Source: Alphaproteobacteria bacterium
Lineage (GTDB): Bacteria; Pseudomonadota; Alphaproteobacteria; Rhizobiales; Rhizobiaceae
NCBI GenBank assembly: GCA_030428345.1
Contig: JAUIBM010000255.1
Span: 1 to 5,348, forward strand
DNA: 5,348 bases
Direction: 5' to 3'
Both the position numbers and the translations under genes were made by a program. The notes below the pieces were generated by a model. It saw only the letters and a list, made by a program, of their open reading frames with translations. It did no database searches and was not told the origin of the DNA. Of the stretch, positions 1 through 5,025 are shown piece by piece (within the stretch, counting starts at the first letter, position 1; every line of letters begins with the position of its first letter).

Positions 1-175
1 GGGCCTTGAATGGGACAAGTCCGGCGCGCCAGACGCCGAACTGCGCGCCCAGATGATGCTTTGGAGCTTCGTCCACGGCTTCGCCCAGCTCACCGTCTCC
101 GGCAAGTTCAACAAGCCGGGGATGAACGGCCTCGGCATTCTGGAAATCATTCCGGGATTTCAATACGCGGAGTGA
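1..175 (+). CDS. TetR-family transcriptional regulator, C-terminal fragment (5' end outside window)
   Basis: A reading frame open from base 2 runs to a TGA at 173-175 and gives 57 residues of a protein whose start lies left of the window. The visible part contains an L-W-S-F-V-H-G-F-A-Q-L stretch (about residues 20-30 of the fragment). This W..-HG helix is typical of the C-terminal ligand-binding and dimerisation domain of many TetR regulators (the 'WHG' type). The N-terminal helix-turn-helix is not in view, so ligand and targets cannot be predicted. The gene converges on the AraC-type gene with only 12 bases between the two stop codons, so the two are not co-transcribed. The family call rests on a short segment and is moderately sure; that this is a real gene end is supported by the good codon usage and by the frame closing just before the next gene. 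Confidence 0.62.
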   Translation, partial: GLEWDKSGAPDAELRAQMMLWSFVHGFAQLTVSGKFNKPGMNGLGILEIIPGFQYAE

Positions 176-187
176 GCGGGCGCGTTT

Positions 188-1186
188 TCAGTCTCTCGGG
201 TGCCGATGGCGGTTGTCGCCGCTTCCCGGAAGTCCCGGCGATTCCCCGGAGATGGCGAAGGCCTGGCTGTCGCGGCCGCCTGCCCCGTCGCGGGCGTATC
301 GGCGCGGCGAACGCCCCATCCATTTCTTGAACGCCGCCCCGAACGCGCTCTCCGACTCATAGCCGAGCGAGGTTGCAATCGTCGCAATCGCGTCTGGCGA
401 ATGCCTGAGCCGGTCAGCCGCCAGCAGCATGCGCCAGCGAGTGAGGTATTCGACCGGCGCCAGCCCCACAATCTGGCGGAACCGCACGGCGAAGGCGGTT
501 CGCGACATGCCGACCCGTCCGGCGAGTTCGCCAACCGTCCAGCGGCGACCTGGTTCGGAATGGATCAGGTCGATGGCCGCTCCCAGCCGCTTGTCGGCCA
601 GCGCGAACAGGAAGCCGGTGCCCGCGCTCGCAGGATCGGACAGATAGAGCCGCAGCGCTTCCACCAGCATCAGGTGGATGAGATGCTCCAGCACCAGCGC
701 CTTGCCCGGCAGCGGCTCGCGCAGTTCCTGACGCATGCGCTCGAGCGACCAGCGCAGCGTCTCGCGTCCCCGCTCGCCTCCGACATGCACGATAGGCGGG
801 AGCATGCCAAGCAGCAGATCTGCCTGCGGGCCATTCAGCATGAACCGGCTGCCGACAAGGAAGAAGCTTCCCCCGCCATTATATCGCGCGATCCCGCCGC
901 GCGGCGCTGCGGCGAAGATCTCTGCCGCATCAGCAGCCGGCGCCGACAGATCGCTGCCCAGGCGAAAGGGACGTCCCTTGGGCAGCAGGGAACAGTCCCC
1001 CGCCTCCAGGCGAACCGGGCCCGGACCGTCCTCCATCTCCAGCCAGCAACTGCCGGAGAGGACGCAGTTGAACTTGAGACCTTCGAACGAGCCGAAGCGC
1101 AGGCACCACGGGTCGCCGGCGTCGAAACCGGCCGACATGTAGCTCTGGGGCCGCAGGAGCGACAGGATGTCCGAGAGGGTGTCCAC
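188..1186 (-). CDS. AraC-family transcriptional regulator with N-terminal cupin domain
   Basis: The product is 332 residues, normal for the family. Residues 1 to about 190 form a cupin-type sensor of the kind found in AraC regulators related to RclR (Cupin_6). The C-terminal DNA-binding domain (about 200-300) shows two helix-turn-helix units: WTVGELAGRVGMSRTAF at 216-232 and the I-A-T-x-x-G-Y-E-S-E-S-A-F element at 270-282, ending in the family signature SPRRYAR (293-299). The start is GTG: it gives the M-D-x-L-S-D-x-L-S-L-L opening I associate with this family, and an in-frame stop at 1223-1225 leaves no usable ATG upstream. No good Shine-Dalgarno is visible before it. The first in-frame ATG is at codon 17 and would cut that opening. 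Residues past 300 are a low-complexity Gly/Ser/Arg tail. The cupin half holds four cysteines (28, 41, 47, 65), so thiol sensing is possible but unproven. Divergence from the NmrA-like gene suggests that gene as its target. Confidence 0.9.
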   Translation of the reverse strand: MDTLSDILSLLRPQSYMSAGFDAGDPWCLRFGSFEGLKFNCVLSGSCWLEMEDGPGPVRLEAGDCSLLPKGRPFRLGSDLSAPAADAAEIFAAAPRGGIARYNGGGSFFLVGSRFMLNGPQADLLLGMLPPIVHVGGERGRETLRWSLERMRQELREPLPGKALVLEHLIHLMLVEALRLYLSDPASAGTGFLFALADKRLGAAIDLIHSEPGRRWTVGELAGRVGMSRTAFAVRFRQIVGLAPVEYLTRWRMLLAADRLRHSPDAIATIATSLGYESESAFGAAFKKWMGRSPRRYARDGAGGRDSQAFAISGESPGLPGSGDNRHRHPRD

Positions 1187-1196
1187 GGCGGATTCA

Positions 1197-1240
1197 GAAC
1201 GATCGCGACAATATTGCGAACCCTATAGCATGGATCGTTC
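1197..1240. promoter_or_regulatory. Inverted repeat in the AraC/NmrA-like divergent promoter region (operator candidate)
   Basis: GAACGATC at 1197-1204 and its exact reverse complement GATCGTTC at 1233-1240 are separated by 28 bases, so the half-site centres lie 36 bases apart. Between them sit a shorter dyad, TCGC (1203-1206) with GCGA (1216-1219), and the perfect 8-base palindrome CAATATTG (1209-1216). The whole 142-base intergenic region (1187-1328) must hold both divergent promoters, and a TATAG-like element lies at 1224-1228. No convincing -35/-10 pair could be assigned on either strand. The operator role is inferred from symmetry and position; AraC proteins more often bind direct repeats, so another regulator could use this site. 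Confidence 0.4.
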
Positions 1241-1317
1241 CAGCCGCCACGCCTAGCGTCTTCCTGCAACAAGGCGCCCCGCGACAATCCGCACCGCGCG
1301 ACGCCCGCCAGACCAGC

Positions 1318-1323
1318 AGGAGA
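1318..1323 (+). promoter_or_regulatory. Ribosome binding site of the NmrA-like gene
   Basis: AGGAGA lies five bases before the ATG at 1329. It is a good Shine-Dalgarno match and fixes the start so that the nucleotide-binding Rossmann motif begins almost immediately, as usual in this family. Confidence 0.75.
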
Positions 1324-1328
1324 AACCC

Positions 1329-2222
1329 ATGATCGTCATTACCGGCCCCACCGGCCAGATCGGCAGCCAGCTTCTCGCCCGCCTGATGCAAGGCGAGGAG
1401 CCGATCCGCGTTATCGCACGCGATCCGGCGAAACTTCCGCCGGACGCCCGCGGATGCGTGGAAATCGTTCAAGGCTCCTATGAGGAGCCGGAAACCGTCG
1501 CCAGGGCGTTCGAGGGCGCCGACTGCGTTTTCTGGCTGATTTCGGGGGATCCGGCCGCCGAGAGCGCCCAAGCCGCCTTTGTCGACAGGTCGCGCCCGAC
1601 CGCCGAGGCGGTCCGGCAATGCGGGGTCAAGCACGTGGTCACCGTCTCCGCGCTCGGGCGGGATTGGCCGGGGGAAGCGGGCCACGCAACGGCCTCGATC
1701 CGCATGGACGACATGTTCGCCGCAACCGGCGCCAGTCTGCGCGCGCTCGCCTGCCCTTCCCTGATGGACAACACTCTGCGGCAACTCGGTCAGATCAGGG
1801 ACCACGGCGTGTTCTACGGGGCCGGGCCGGCCGCGTTCAGGACGCCCTATCTGGCGACCTGCGACATTGCCGCTGCGGCCGCAGAACTGTTGCAGGACAG
1901 GTCATGGAGCGGCGCGGCGACGCTGCCGCTGCTGGGTCCGCAGGACATCTCCTTTGACGATCAGGCCCGGATCATGTCGCAGGTGCTCGGCAAGCCGGTG
2001 GCGTTCCGGGAAATTTCGCTGGAGGACCTCCGCTCCATGATGACAGGACAGGGCGCATCGCAAGGCATGACGCAGGCGATGATCGACATGATCACGGCGA
2101 AAATCGAGGGCCTGGACCTGATGATCCCGCGCAGCCCGCAAAACACCACGCCGACCAGCTTCCGCACATGGTGCGAAATGGTGCTGAAACCGGCAATCGA
2201 GCGCGAAGCCGCCGCATCCTGA
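1329..2222 (+). CDS. NmrA-like / atypical SDR NAD(P)-binding oxidoreductase
   Basis: The product is 297 residues, cytoplasmic, with no signal peptide or membrane segment. The N-terminus carries the Rossmann motif G6-P-T-G9-Q-I-G12 right after the first beta strand (MIVIT). R31 follows the second strand (RVIAR) and would suit NADP(H) binding. The segment VVTVSALG (103-110) is the conserved strand of NmrA-like and NAD(P)H-binding atypical SDRs, which lack the classical YxxxK pair. The C-terminal T-T-P-T-S-F-R-T-W-C (273-282) is the characteristic ending of this bacterial subgroup. Relatives range from NAD(P)H-quinone reductases to redox-sensing regulators without enzyme activity, so the substrate cannot be named. 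The gene stands alone, transcribed away from the AraC-type regulator that probably controls it, and is followed by a hairpin. Confidence 0.88.
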   Translation: MIVITGPTGQIGSQLLARLMQGEEPIRVIARDPAKLPPDARGCVEIVQGSYEEPETVARAFEGADCVFWLISGDPAAESAQAAFVDRSRPTAEAVRQCGVKHVVTVSALGRDWPGEAGHATASIRMDDMFAATGASLRALACPSLMDNTLRQLGQIRDHGVFYGAGPAAFRTPYLATCDIAAAAAELLQDRSWSGAATLPLLGPQDISFDDQARIMSQVLGKPVAFREISLEDLRSMMTGQGASQGMTQAMIDMITAKIEGLDLMIPRSPQNTTPTSFRTWCEMVLKPAIEREAAAS

Positions 2223-2243
2223 GCGACGCTCCGCAGCGCAATG

Positions 2244-2275
2244 GCTGGCGGCGGGCTCCGTTACCCACCGCCAGC
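2244..2275. terminator. Hairpin in the convergent gap, candidate bidirectional terminator
   Basis: GCTGGCGGCGGG (2244-2255) pairs with CCCACCGCCAGC (2264-2275) over 12 positions with one C-A mismatch (2252/2267), enclosing an 8-base loop. It begins 21 bases after the stop of the NmrA-like gene and lies 25 bases beyond the stop of the YHS gene on the other strand, exactly where transcripts from both converging genes should end. There is no real T-run on either side, so it is not a textbook Rho-independent terminator. Such hairpins are nevertheless common at gene ends in GC-rich bacteria. Confidence 0.55.
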
Positions 2276-2300
2276 GGCTTTCCGGAGTGGTCATCGGCGA

Positions 2301-2801
2301 TCAGACGCCGCCATTGACCTGCTTTACCGCAACGTGGTGCATCGCCGGCCAGTTCGCTTCCGCCTTGGCGAGCGTTCCGGCCGTGTCTTCCTTGTACTTG
2401 CCGAAGGCGACGGCGTTCAGGAAGACATAGAGCTTGCCGTCGACGATGTCGGCATAGCGCGGCGCGGCGTCGAGTTTCTTGCCGATGGCGACGCCGAAAG
2501 CGCAGAAGCCGCCATATTGCGGCATGTAGCGTTCGGGGTTGGCCCGGAACTGCTCCATCGTTTCACGGGTGGCGAAGTAGTAGGCCACGCCGTCATGCTC
2601 GACGGTGTGTTCGGCATAGCCTGCCTTCACCGCGAGGCCGGTGGCGAGCGCGACCACGTCGTCGCCGCGCAGGGCGACGCCCGCGCCGCTCAGCGTCGTG
2701 CCGGTCGAGACATTGTATTCATCGACCGCGAAGGCCGGCACTGCCGCAAACAAGATGCCTGCGAAAGCTGCTGCGCTGAGGATGTTCCTGATGCTGGTCA
2801 T
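2301..2801 (-). CDS. Exported YHS-domain-containing protein
   Basis: The product is 166 residues. The N-terminus is a clean Sec signal peptide: R5 and N6, a hydrophobic core from about 7 to 21, and an A-F-A cleavage motif at 23-25, giving a mature periplasmic protein from V26. Residues about 58-115 look like a YHS domain: D-G-V-A-Y-Y-F (70-76), F85, N88-P89-E90-R91-Y92, P94-x-Y96-G97-G98-x-C100, then V-A-x-G-K. YHS domains are small, often metal-associated modules; the role of these stand-alone exported forms is not established. In the family annotated as 'YHS domain-containing (seleno)protein' the equivalent Cys can, as I recall, be selenocysteine; here the codon is an ordinary Cys codon. 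The ATG is supported by an AAGGA seven bases upstream. A 143-base gap separates it from the preceding same-strand gene, so it probably has its own promoter. Confidence 0.85.
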   Translation of the reverse strand: MTSIRNILSAAAFAGILFAAVPAFAVDEYNVSTGTTLSGAGVALRGDDVVALATGLAVKAGYAEHTVEHDGVAYYFATRETMEQFRANPERYMPQYGGFCAFGVAIGKKLDAAPRYADIVDGKLYVFLNAVAFGKYKEDTAGTLAKAEANWPAMHHVAVKQVNGGV

Positions 2802-2808
2802 TGCACTT

Positions 2809-2813
2809 TCCTT
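2809..2813 (-). promoter_or_regulatory. Ribosome binding site of the YHS gene
   Basis: On the minus strand AAGGA within AAAGGAAA lies seven bases before the ATG at 2801. It supports the start that yields the intact signal peptide. Confidence 0.65.
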
Positions 2814-2833
2814 TCAAGATGCGTCCCGTCTTG

Positions 2834-2843
2834 CGAAGCTTCG
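2834..2843. promoter_or_regulatory. 10-base palindrome upstream of the YHS gene
   Basis: CGAAGCTTCG is a perfect 10-base palindrome 33 bases upstream of the YHS start codon, in the stretch where a promoter or 5' untranslated region would lie. It could be a regulator half-site cluster or may be chance; no regulator can be assigned. Confidence 0.2.
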
Positions 2844-2883
2844 GGCACGCGGGGTTGAACCTCCCCGTTCGCAGGGGAAGCGG

Positions 2884-2899
2884 CCGCCGGTTTCGGCGG
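2884..2899. repeat. Short GC-rich hairpin between PPOX-like and YHS genes
   Basis: CCGCCG (2884-2889) and CGGCGG (2894-2899) form a perfect 6-base stem with a GTTT loop (AAAC on the minus strand). A weaker 5-base stem, TCCCC with GGGGA, lies just left of it at about 2863-2879. These may contribute to termination after the PPOX-like gene or to the structure of the YHS leader; there is no T-run. Confidence 0.3.
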
Positions 2900-2910
2900 T
2901 TTGGGTCACG

Positions 2911-2928
2911 CGGCGCCGCCGGGCGCCG
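2911..2928 (-). terminator. Hairpin 17 bases past the PPOX-like stop, candidate operon terminator
   Basis: CGGCGCC (2911-2917) and GGCGCCG (2922-2928) form a perfect 7-base all-G/C stem with a four-base loop. It lies 17 bases downstream of the minus-strand stop at 2945-2947, the expected place for the end of the DUF1348-PPOX transcript. No U-tract follows, so termination is inferred from position and stem strength only. Confidence 0.4.
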
Positions 2929-2944
2929 GCGTTGGATCAGATTG

Positions 2945-3547
2945 TCACTCGGTCAACTGCGCGATCCGCGCTTCCAGTTCGGCGATCCGCGCATCGCGGC
3001 TCGCGATCATTCCGGCCACCAGTTCGGCGTCGACGAGTTCGGGGATGTGGGACGGGCAGTTGATGTCCCAGGCCGAGATCTCGAAGAGGATCGCACGCTC
3101 GGCCCGCCCCCTCGTTCCGGAGCGCAGGCGACCGAGCAGCGCCGGATCGTCCGTGACGACCCTCGCCTCACCCCAGAATTTTGCGCGGCTGCGGGTGGCG
3201 TAGTCGACAAGAAACAGGAAGGCCCTCGGGTTCTCGCCGAGATTGCCGAGCGTGATGTATTGCCGGTTTCCGGCGAGGTCGGCGAAGCCGATCGTGCGCT
3301 CGTCGAGCACATGCAGGAATCCGGGCGGGCCTCCCCGGTGCTGGATATAGGGCTGACCCTGCAGGCTCGCCGTGCCAAGGAACGCGCTGTTGCGCTCGGT
3401 GATGAACCGGGCAAGCTCCGGCGTCAGCCTGCTGGACCACGGGTGGCGCTGGGTCATCCGCTCGATGGCGTCCCGGGAGCCATTGGCCGATTGCGCCTGC
3501 TTGACGGCCTCGGAGAAGGCGACGTCGCTCGGGGTCGTGGCGCTCAT
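2945..3547 (-). CDS. Pyridoxamine 5'-phosphate oxidase-like flavin-binding protein
   Basis: With the ATG at 3547 the product is 200 residues, typical for COG3576-type PNPOx-like proteins. The split-barrel core runs from about residue 43 to 160. It starts at L-T-P-E-L-A-R-F-I (41-49), continues with AFLGTASLQGQPYIQHRGG (55-73) and FLHVLD (78-83), then GNRQYITLGNL (93-103) and a conserved R-A-K-F-W-G-E-A (121-128). These segments resemble the FMN-binding face of the fold. Family members bind FMN, F420 or heme, so oxidase activity on pyridoxamine phosphate should not be assumed. Residues 180-198 form a short amphipathic heptad-like helix (IASRDARIAELEARIAQL), possibly a dimerising coiled coil. 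A GTG at 3553 would add two residues and overlap the upstream stop by four bases, but GGGG eight bases before the ATG favours the ATG. The gene follows the DUF1348 gene after two bases, so the two are surely co-transcribed. Confidence 0.87.
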   Translation of the reverse strand: MSATTPSDVAFSEAVKQAQSANGSRDAIERMTQRHPWSSRLTPELARFITERNSAFLGTASLQGQPYIQHRGGPPGFLHVLDERTIGFADLAGNRQYITLGNLGENPRAFLFLVDYATRSRAKFWGEARVVTDDPALLGRLRSGTRGRAERAILFEISAWDINCPSHIPELVDAELVAGMIASRDARIAELEARIAQLTE

Positions 3548-3549
3548 GA

Positions 3550-4011
3550 TCACAGCCCCAGATTGGAGAGCGAAGGATGCGAGTCGGGTCGCCGGCCCAG
3601 CGGCCAGCGAAACAGGCGATCGCCTTCGCCGATTGCCTGATCGTTGATGCTGGCGTGCCGCTCCGCCATCAGGCCGTCGGCGTCGAAGGCCCAGTTCTCG
3701 TTGCCATGGGAGCGGAACCAGCGGCCCTCATCGTCGCGCCACTCATAGGCGAAGCGTACGGCGATCCTGTTGCCCGCGAACGCCCACAATTCCTTGACCA
3801 GGCGATAGTCCAGTTCGCGCGACCATTTGCGCGTGAGGAAGTCGACGATCTCACCGCGGCCTGTGATGAAGCTGTCGCGGTTCCGCCAGCGGCTTGCCGG
3901 AGTGTAGGCTTGCGCTACGGATTGGGGGTCGCGGCTGTTCCAGGCGTCCTCGGCGGCGCGAACCTTGGCAATGGCTGTATCCTGGGTAAAGGGCGGGAGC
4001 GGCGGTCGCAT
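3550..4011 (-). CDS. DUF1348 (NTF2-like / SnoaL-like) family protein
   Basis: The product is 153 residues and matches the DUF1348 (PF07080) pattern over its full length. It opens with R-P-P-L-P-P-F-T (2-9), then V-R-A-A-E-D-A-W-N-S-R-D-P (17-29), S-R-W-R-N-R (40-45), F-L-T-R-K-W-x-R-E-L-D-Y-R (58-70), ELWAF (74-78), NRIAVRFAYEW (81-91), GNENWAFDADGLM (103-115) and ends R-W-P-L-G-R-R-P-D-x-H-P (135-146) and N-L-G-L. The fold is the NTF2-like cone, which can hold a small ligand or active site, but no function is established for this family. The open frame extends 45 codons upstream to 4143, which I reject: AAGGAGG six bases before this ATG is a near-perfect Shine-Dalgarno, the extension would overlap the divergent LysR start, and the family begins at this point. 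It is the first gene of a two-gene operon with the PPOX-like gene and is probably controlled by the divergent LysR regulator. Confidence 0.9.
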   Translation of the reverse strand: MRPPLPPFTQDTAIAKVRAAEDAWNSRDPQSVAQAYTPASRWRNRDSFITGRGEIVDFLTRKWSRELDYRLVKELWAFAGNRIAVRFAYEWRDDEGRWFRSHGNENWAFDADGLMAERHASINDQAIGEGDRLFRWPLGRRPDSHPSLSNLGL

Positions 4012-4017
4012 TTTCTG

Positions 4018-4024
4018 CCTCCTT
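4018..4024 (-). promoter_or_regulatory. Strong ribosome binding site of the DUF1348 gene
   Basis: AAGGAGG on the minus strand lies six bases before the ATG at 4011. It is the strongest Shine-Dalgarno in the window and decides the start of the DUF1348 gene against the longer open frame. Confidence 0.88.
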
Positions 4025-4056
4025 GTTTCGGTGCCGGGTTGCAGCGTTGCCCGAAC

Positions 4057-4062
4057 ATTAGA
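4057..4062 (-). promoter_or_regulatory. Possible -10 element of the DUF1348-PPOX operon
   Basis: TCTAAT on the minus strand matches TATAAT at five of six positions and would place transcription start about 40 bases before the DUF1348 start codon. No good -35 stands 16-18 bases upstream, which fits an activator-dependent promoter such as LysR regulators use, but could equally mean the match is chance. Confidence 0.3.
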
Positions 4063-4091
4063 GGCTTCCAAAATCTCGAGGCAGACGGTAA

Positions 4092-4101
4092 TATCGATAA
4101 T
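4092..4101. promoter_or_regulatory. Palindrome overlapping a possible LysR-gene -10 element (autoregulatory operator candidate)
   Basis: TATCGATA (4092-4099) is a perfect 8-base palindrome in the 114-base divergent region. GATAAT (4096-4101), a five-of-six match to the -10 consensus for the plus-strand LysR gene, overlaps it. LysR regulators commonly bind dyads in such shared promoters and repress themselves there. This role is inferred from position; I could not pin down a convincing T-N11-A site with longer symmetry. Confidence 0.3.
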
Positions 4102-4125
4102 CTCCCTCCCAGAATATGAGAGACC

Positions 4126-5025
4126 ATGACCGATCGCCTTCAAGCCATGTCGATCCTTTCGACAGTCGTGGACGCCGGTTCGCTTTCGGCCGGGGCGCGA
4201 GCCTTGCGGATGCCGCTCGCCACGGTCAGCCGCAAGGTGGCGGAACTGGAGTCGGCGCTTGGCGCCGAACTGGTGCTACGCTCGGCCCGCGGGCTCGCCC
4301 TGACCGACACCGGCGTCGCCTATGTGGAGGCGGCGCGGCGGATCCTCGAGGATGTCGCCGAGGCCGAGCGTGTTGCCGGCGGCGAATTCAGCGCGCCAAA
4401 GGGGATGCTCGCCGTGACGGCCCCGATCGTCTTCGGCCGATTGCATGTGCTGCCGGTTGTCGTCGAGTTCCTGAAGGCACACCCGCAGGTGGACGTTCGC
4501 CTGGAGCAGACGGACCGGCCTGTCAGCCTGCACGAGGAGAATTTCGATCTGGCGGTCAGGATCGGCTCGCTTCCCGACAGCAGCCTCATCGCGCGCCAGC
4601 TCGGCTTCGTGCGCCAGGTCGTCTGCGCCAGCCCTGACTATCTCGCCCGCAAGGGCGTTCCCCAAAGCCCCGAAGCGTTGAAGGATCACGACTGCATCAC
4701 CTTCGGCAATCTGATGTCGTCCCGGCACTGGCGCTTCGGTGCGGGACGCTCGCAGATCGACGTCCCGATCCGGTCCCGGCTTGTGGTCAACACGGCCGAG
4801 GCTGCGATAGCCGCCGCCGAGGCGGGCCTCGGCGTGACCCGGGTTCTCTCCTATCAGATTGCCGACGCGCTTGGTCACGGCCGGCTGGCGACCGCGCTGG
4901 CGTCGTTCGAACCCGAGCCCTGGCCGGTCAGCTTCGTCTATCCCCAGCGCGGACTGGCGCCGCAAAAGCTGCGGGCGTTCCTCGGCTTCGCCGCGCCGCG
5001 GATTTCCAGGGTGCTGGCCCGCTGA
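4126..5025 (+). CDS. LysR-family transcriptional regulator
   Basis: The product is 299 residues, the standard length. Residues 1-62 are the winged helix-turn-helix: M-S-I-L-S-T-V-V-D-A-G-S-L-S-A-G-A-R-A-L (8-27), recognition helix L-A-T-V-S-R-K-V-A-E-L-E (31-42), then L-G-A-E-L-V-x-R-S (45-53) and L-T-D-T-G (59-63). A linker helix (64-85) leads to the periplasmic-binding-protein-like effector domain (about 92-295), with D-L-A-V-R-I-G (141-147) and C-A-S-P-D-Y-L (167-173) as recognisable family segments. The 'MPLATVSRKVAELE' type belongs to the large LysR branch that often controls neighbouring oxidoreductase genes. The ATG at 4126 is preceded by a weak GAGAG. Its divergent position next to the DUF1348-PPOX operon makes that operon the likely target; the inducer is unknown. 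Confidence 0.93.
   Translation: MTDRLQAMSILSTVVDAGSLSAGARALRMPLATVSRKVAELESALGAELVLRSARGLALTDTGVAYVEAARRILEDVAEAERVAGGEFSAPKGMLAVTAPIVFGRLHVLPVVVEFLKAHPQVDVRLEQTDRPVSLHEENFDLAVRIGSLPDSSLIARQLGFVRQVVCASPDYLARKGVPQSPEALKDHDCITFGNLMSSRHWRFGAGRSQIDVPIRSRLVVNTAEAAIAAAEAGLGVTRVLSYQIADALGHGRLATALASFEPEPWPVSFVYPQRGLAPQKLRAFLGFAAPRISRVLAR

Noticed and set aside
200..1228. 342-codon open frame on the plus strand antisense to the AraC-type gene
   Set aside because: Exact shadow of the AraC coding region in GC-rich DNA; the protein shows no domain and the minus-strand product matches a known family over its full length.
1194..1805. 203-codon minus-strand frame across the divergent promoter and the NmrA-like gene
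   Set aside because: It would cover the ribosome binding site and start of the NmrA-like gene and has no family features.
2241..2858. 205-codon plus-strand frame antisense to the YHS gene
   Set aside because: Starts inside the terminator-like hairpin and mirrors the YHS gene, whose signal peptide and domain are clear.
3577..4119. 180-codon plus-strand frame antisense to the DUF1348 gene
   Set aside because: Shadow frame; no ribosome binding site or domain, and the opposite strand encodes a full-length recognised family.
4012..4143. Upstream 45-codon extension of the DUF1348 gene
   Set aside because: Family similarity begins at the ATG at 4011, which has a near-perfect Shine-Dalgarno; the extension overlaps the divergent LysR start and looks non-coding.
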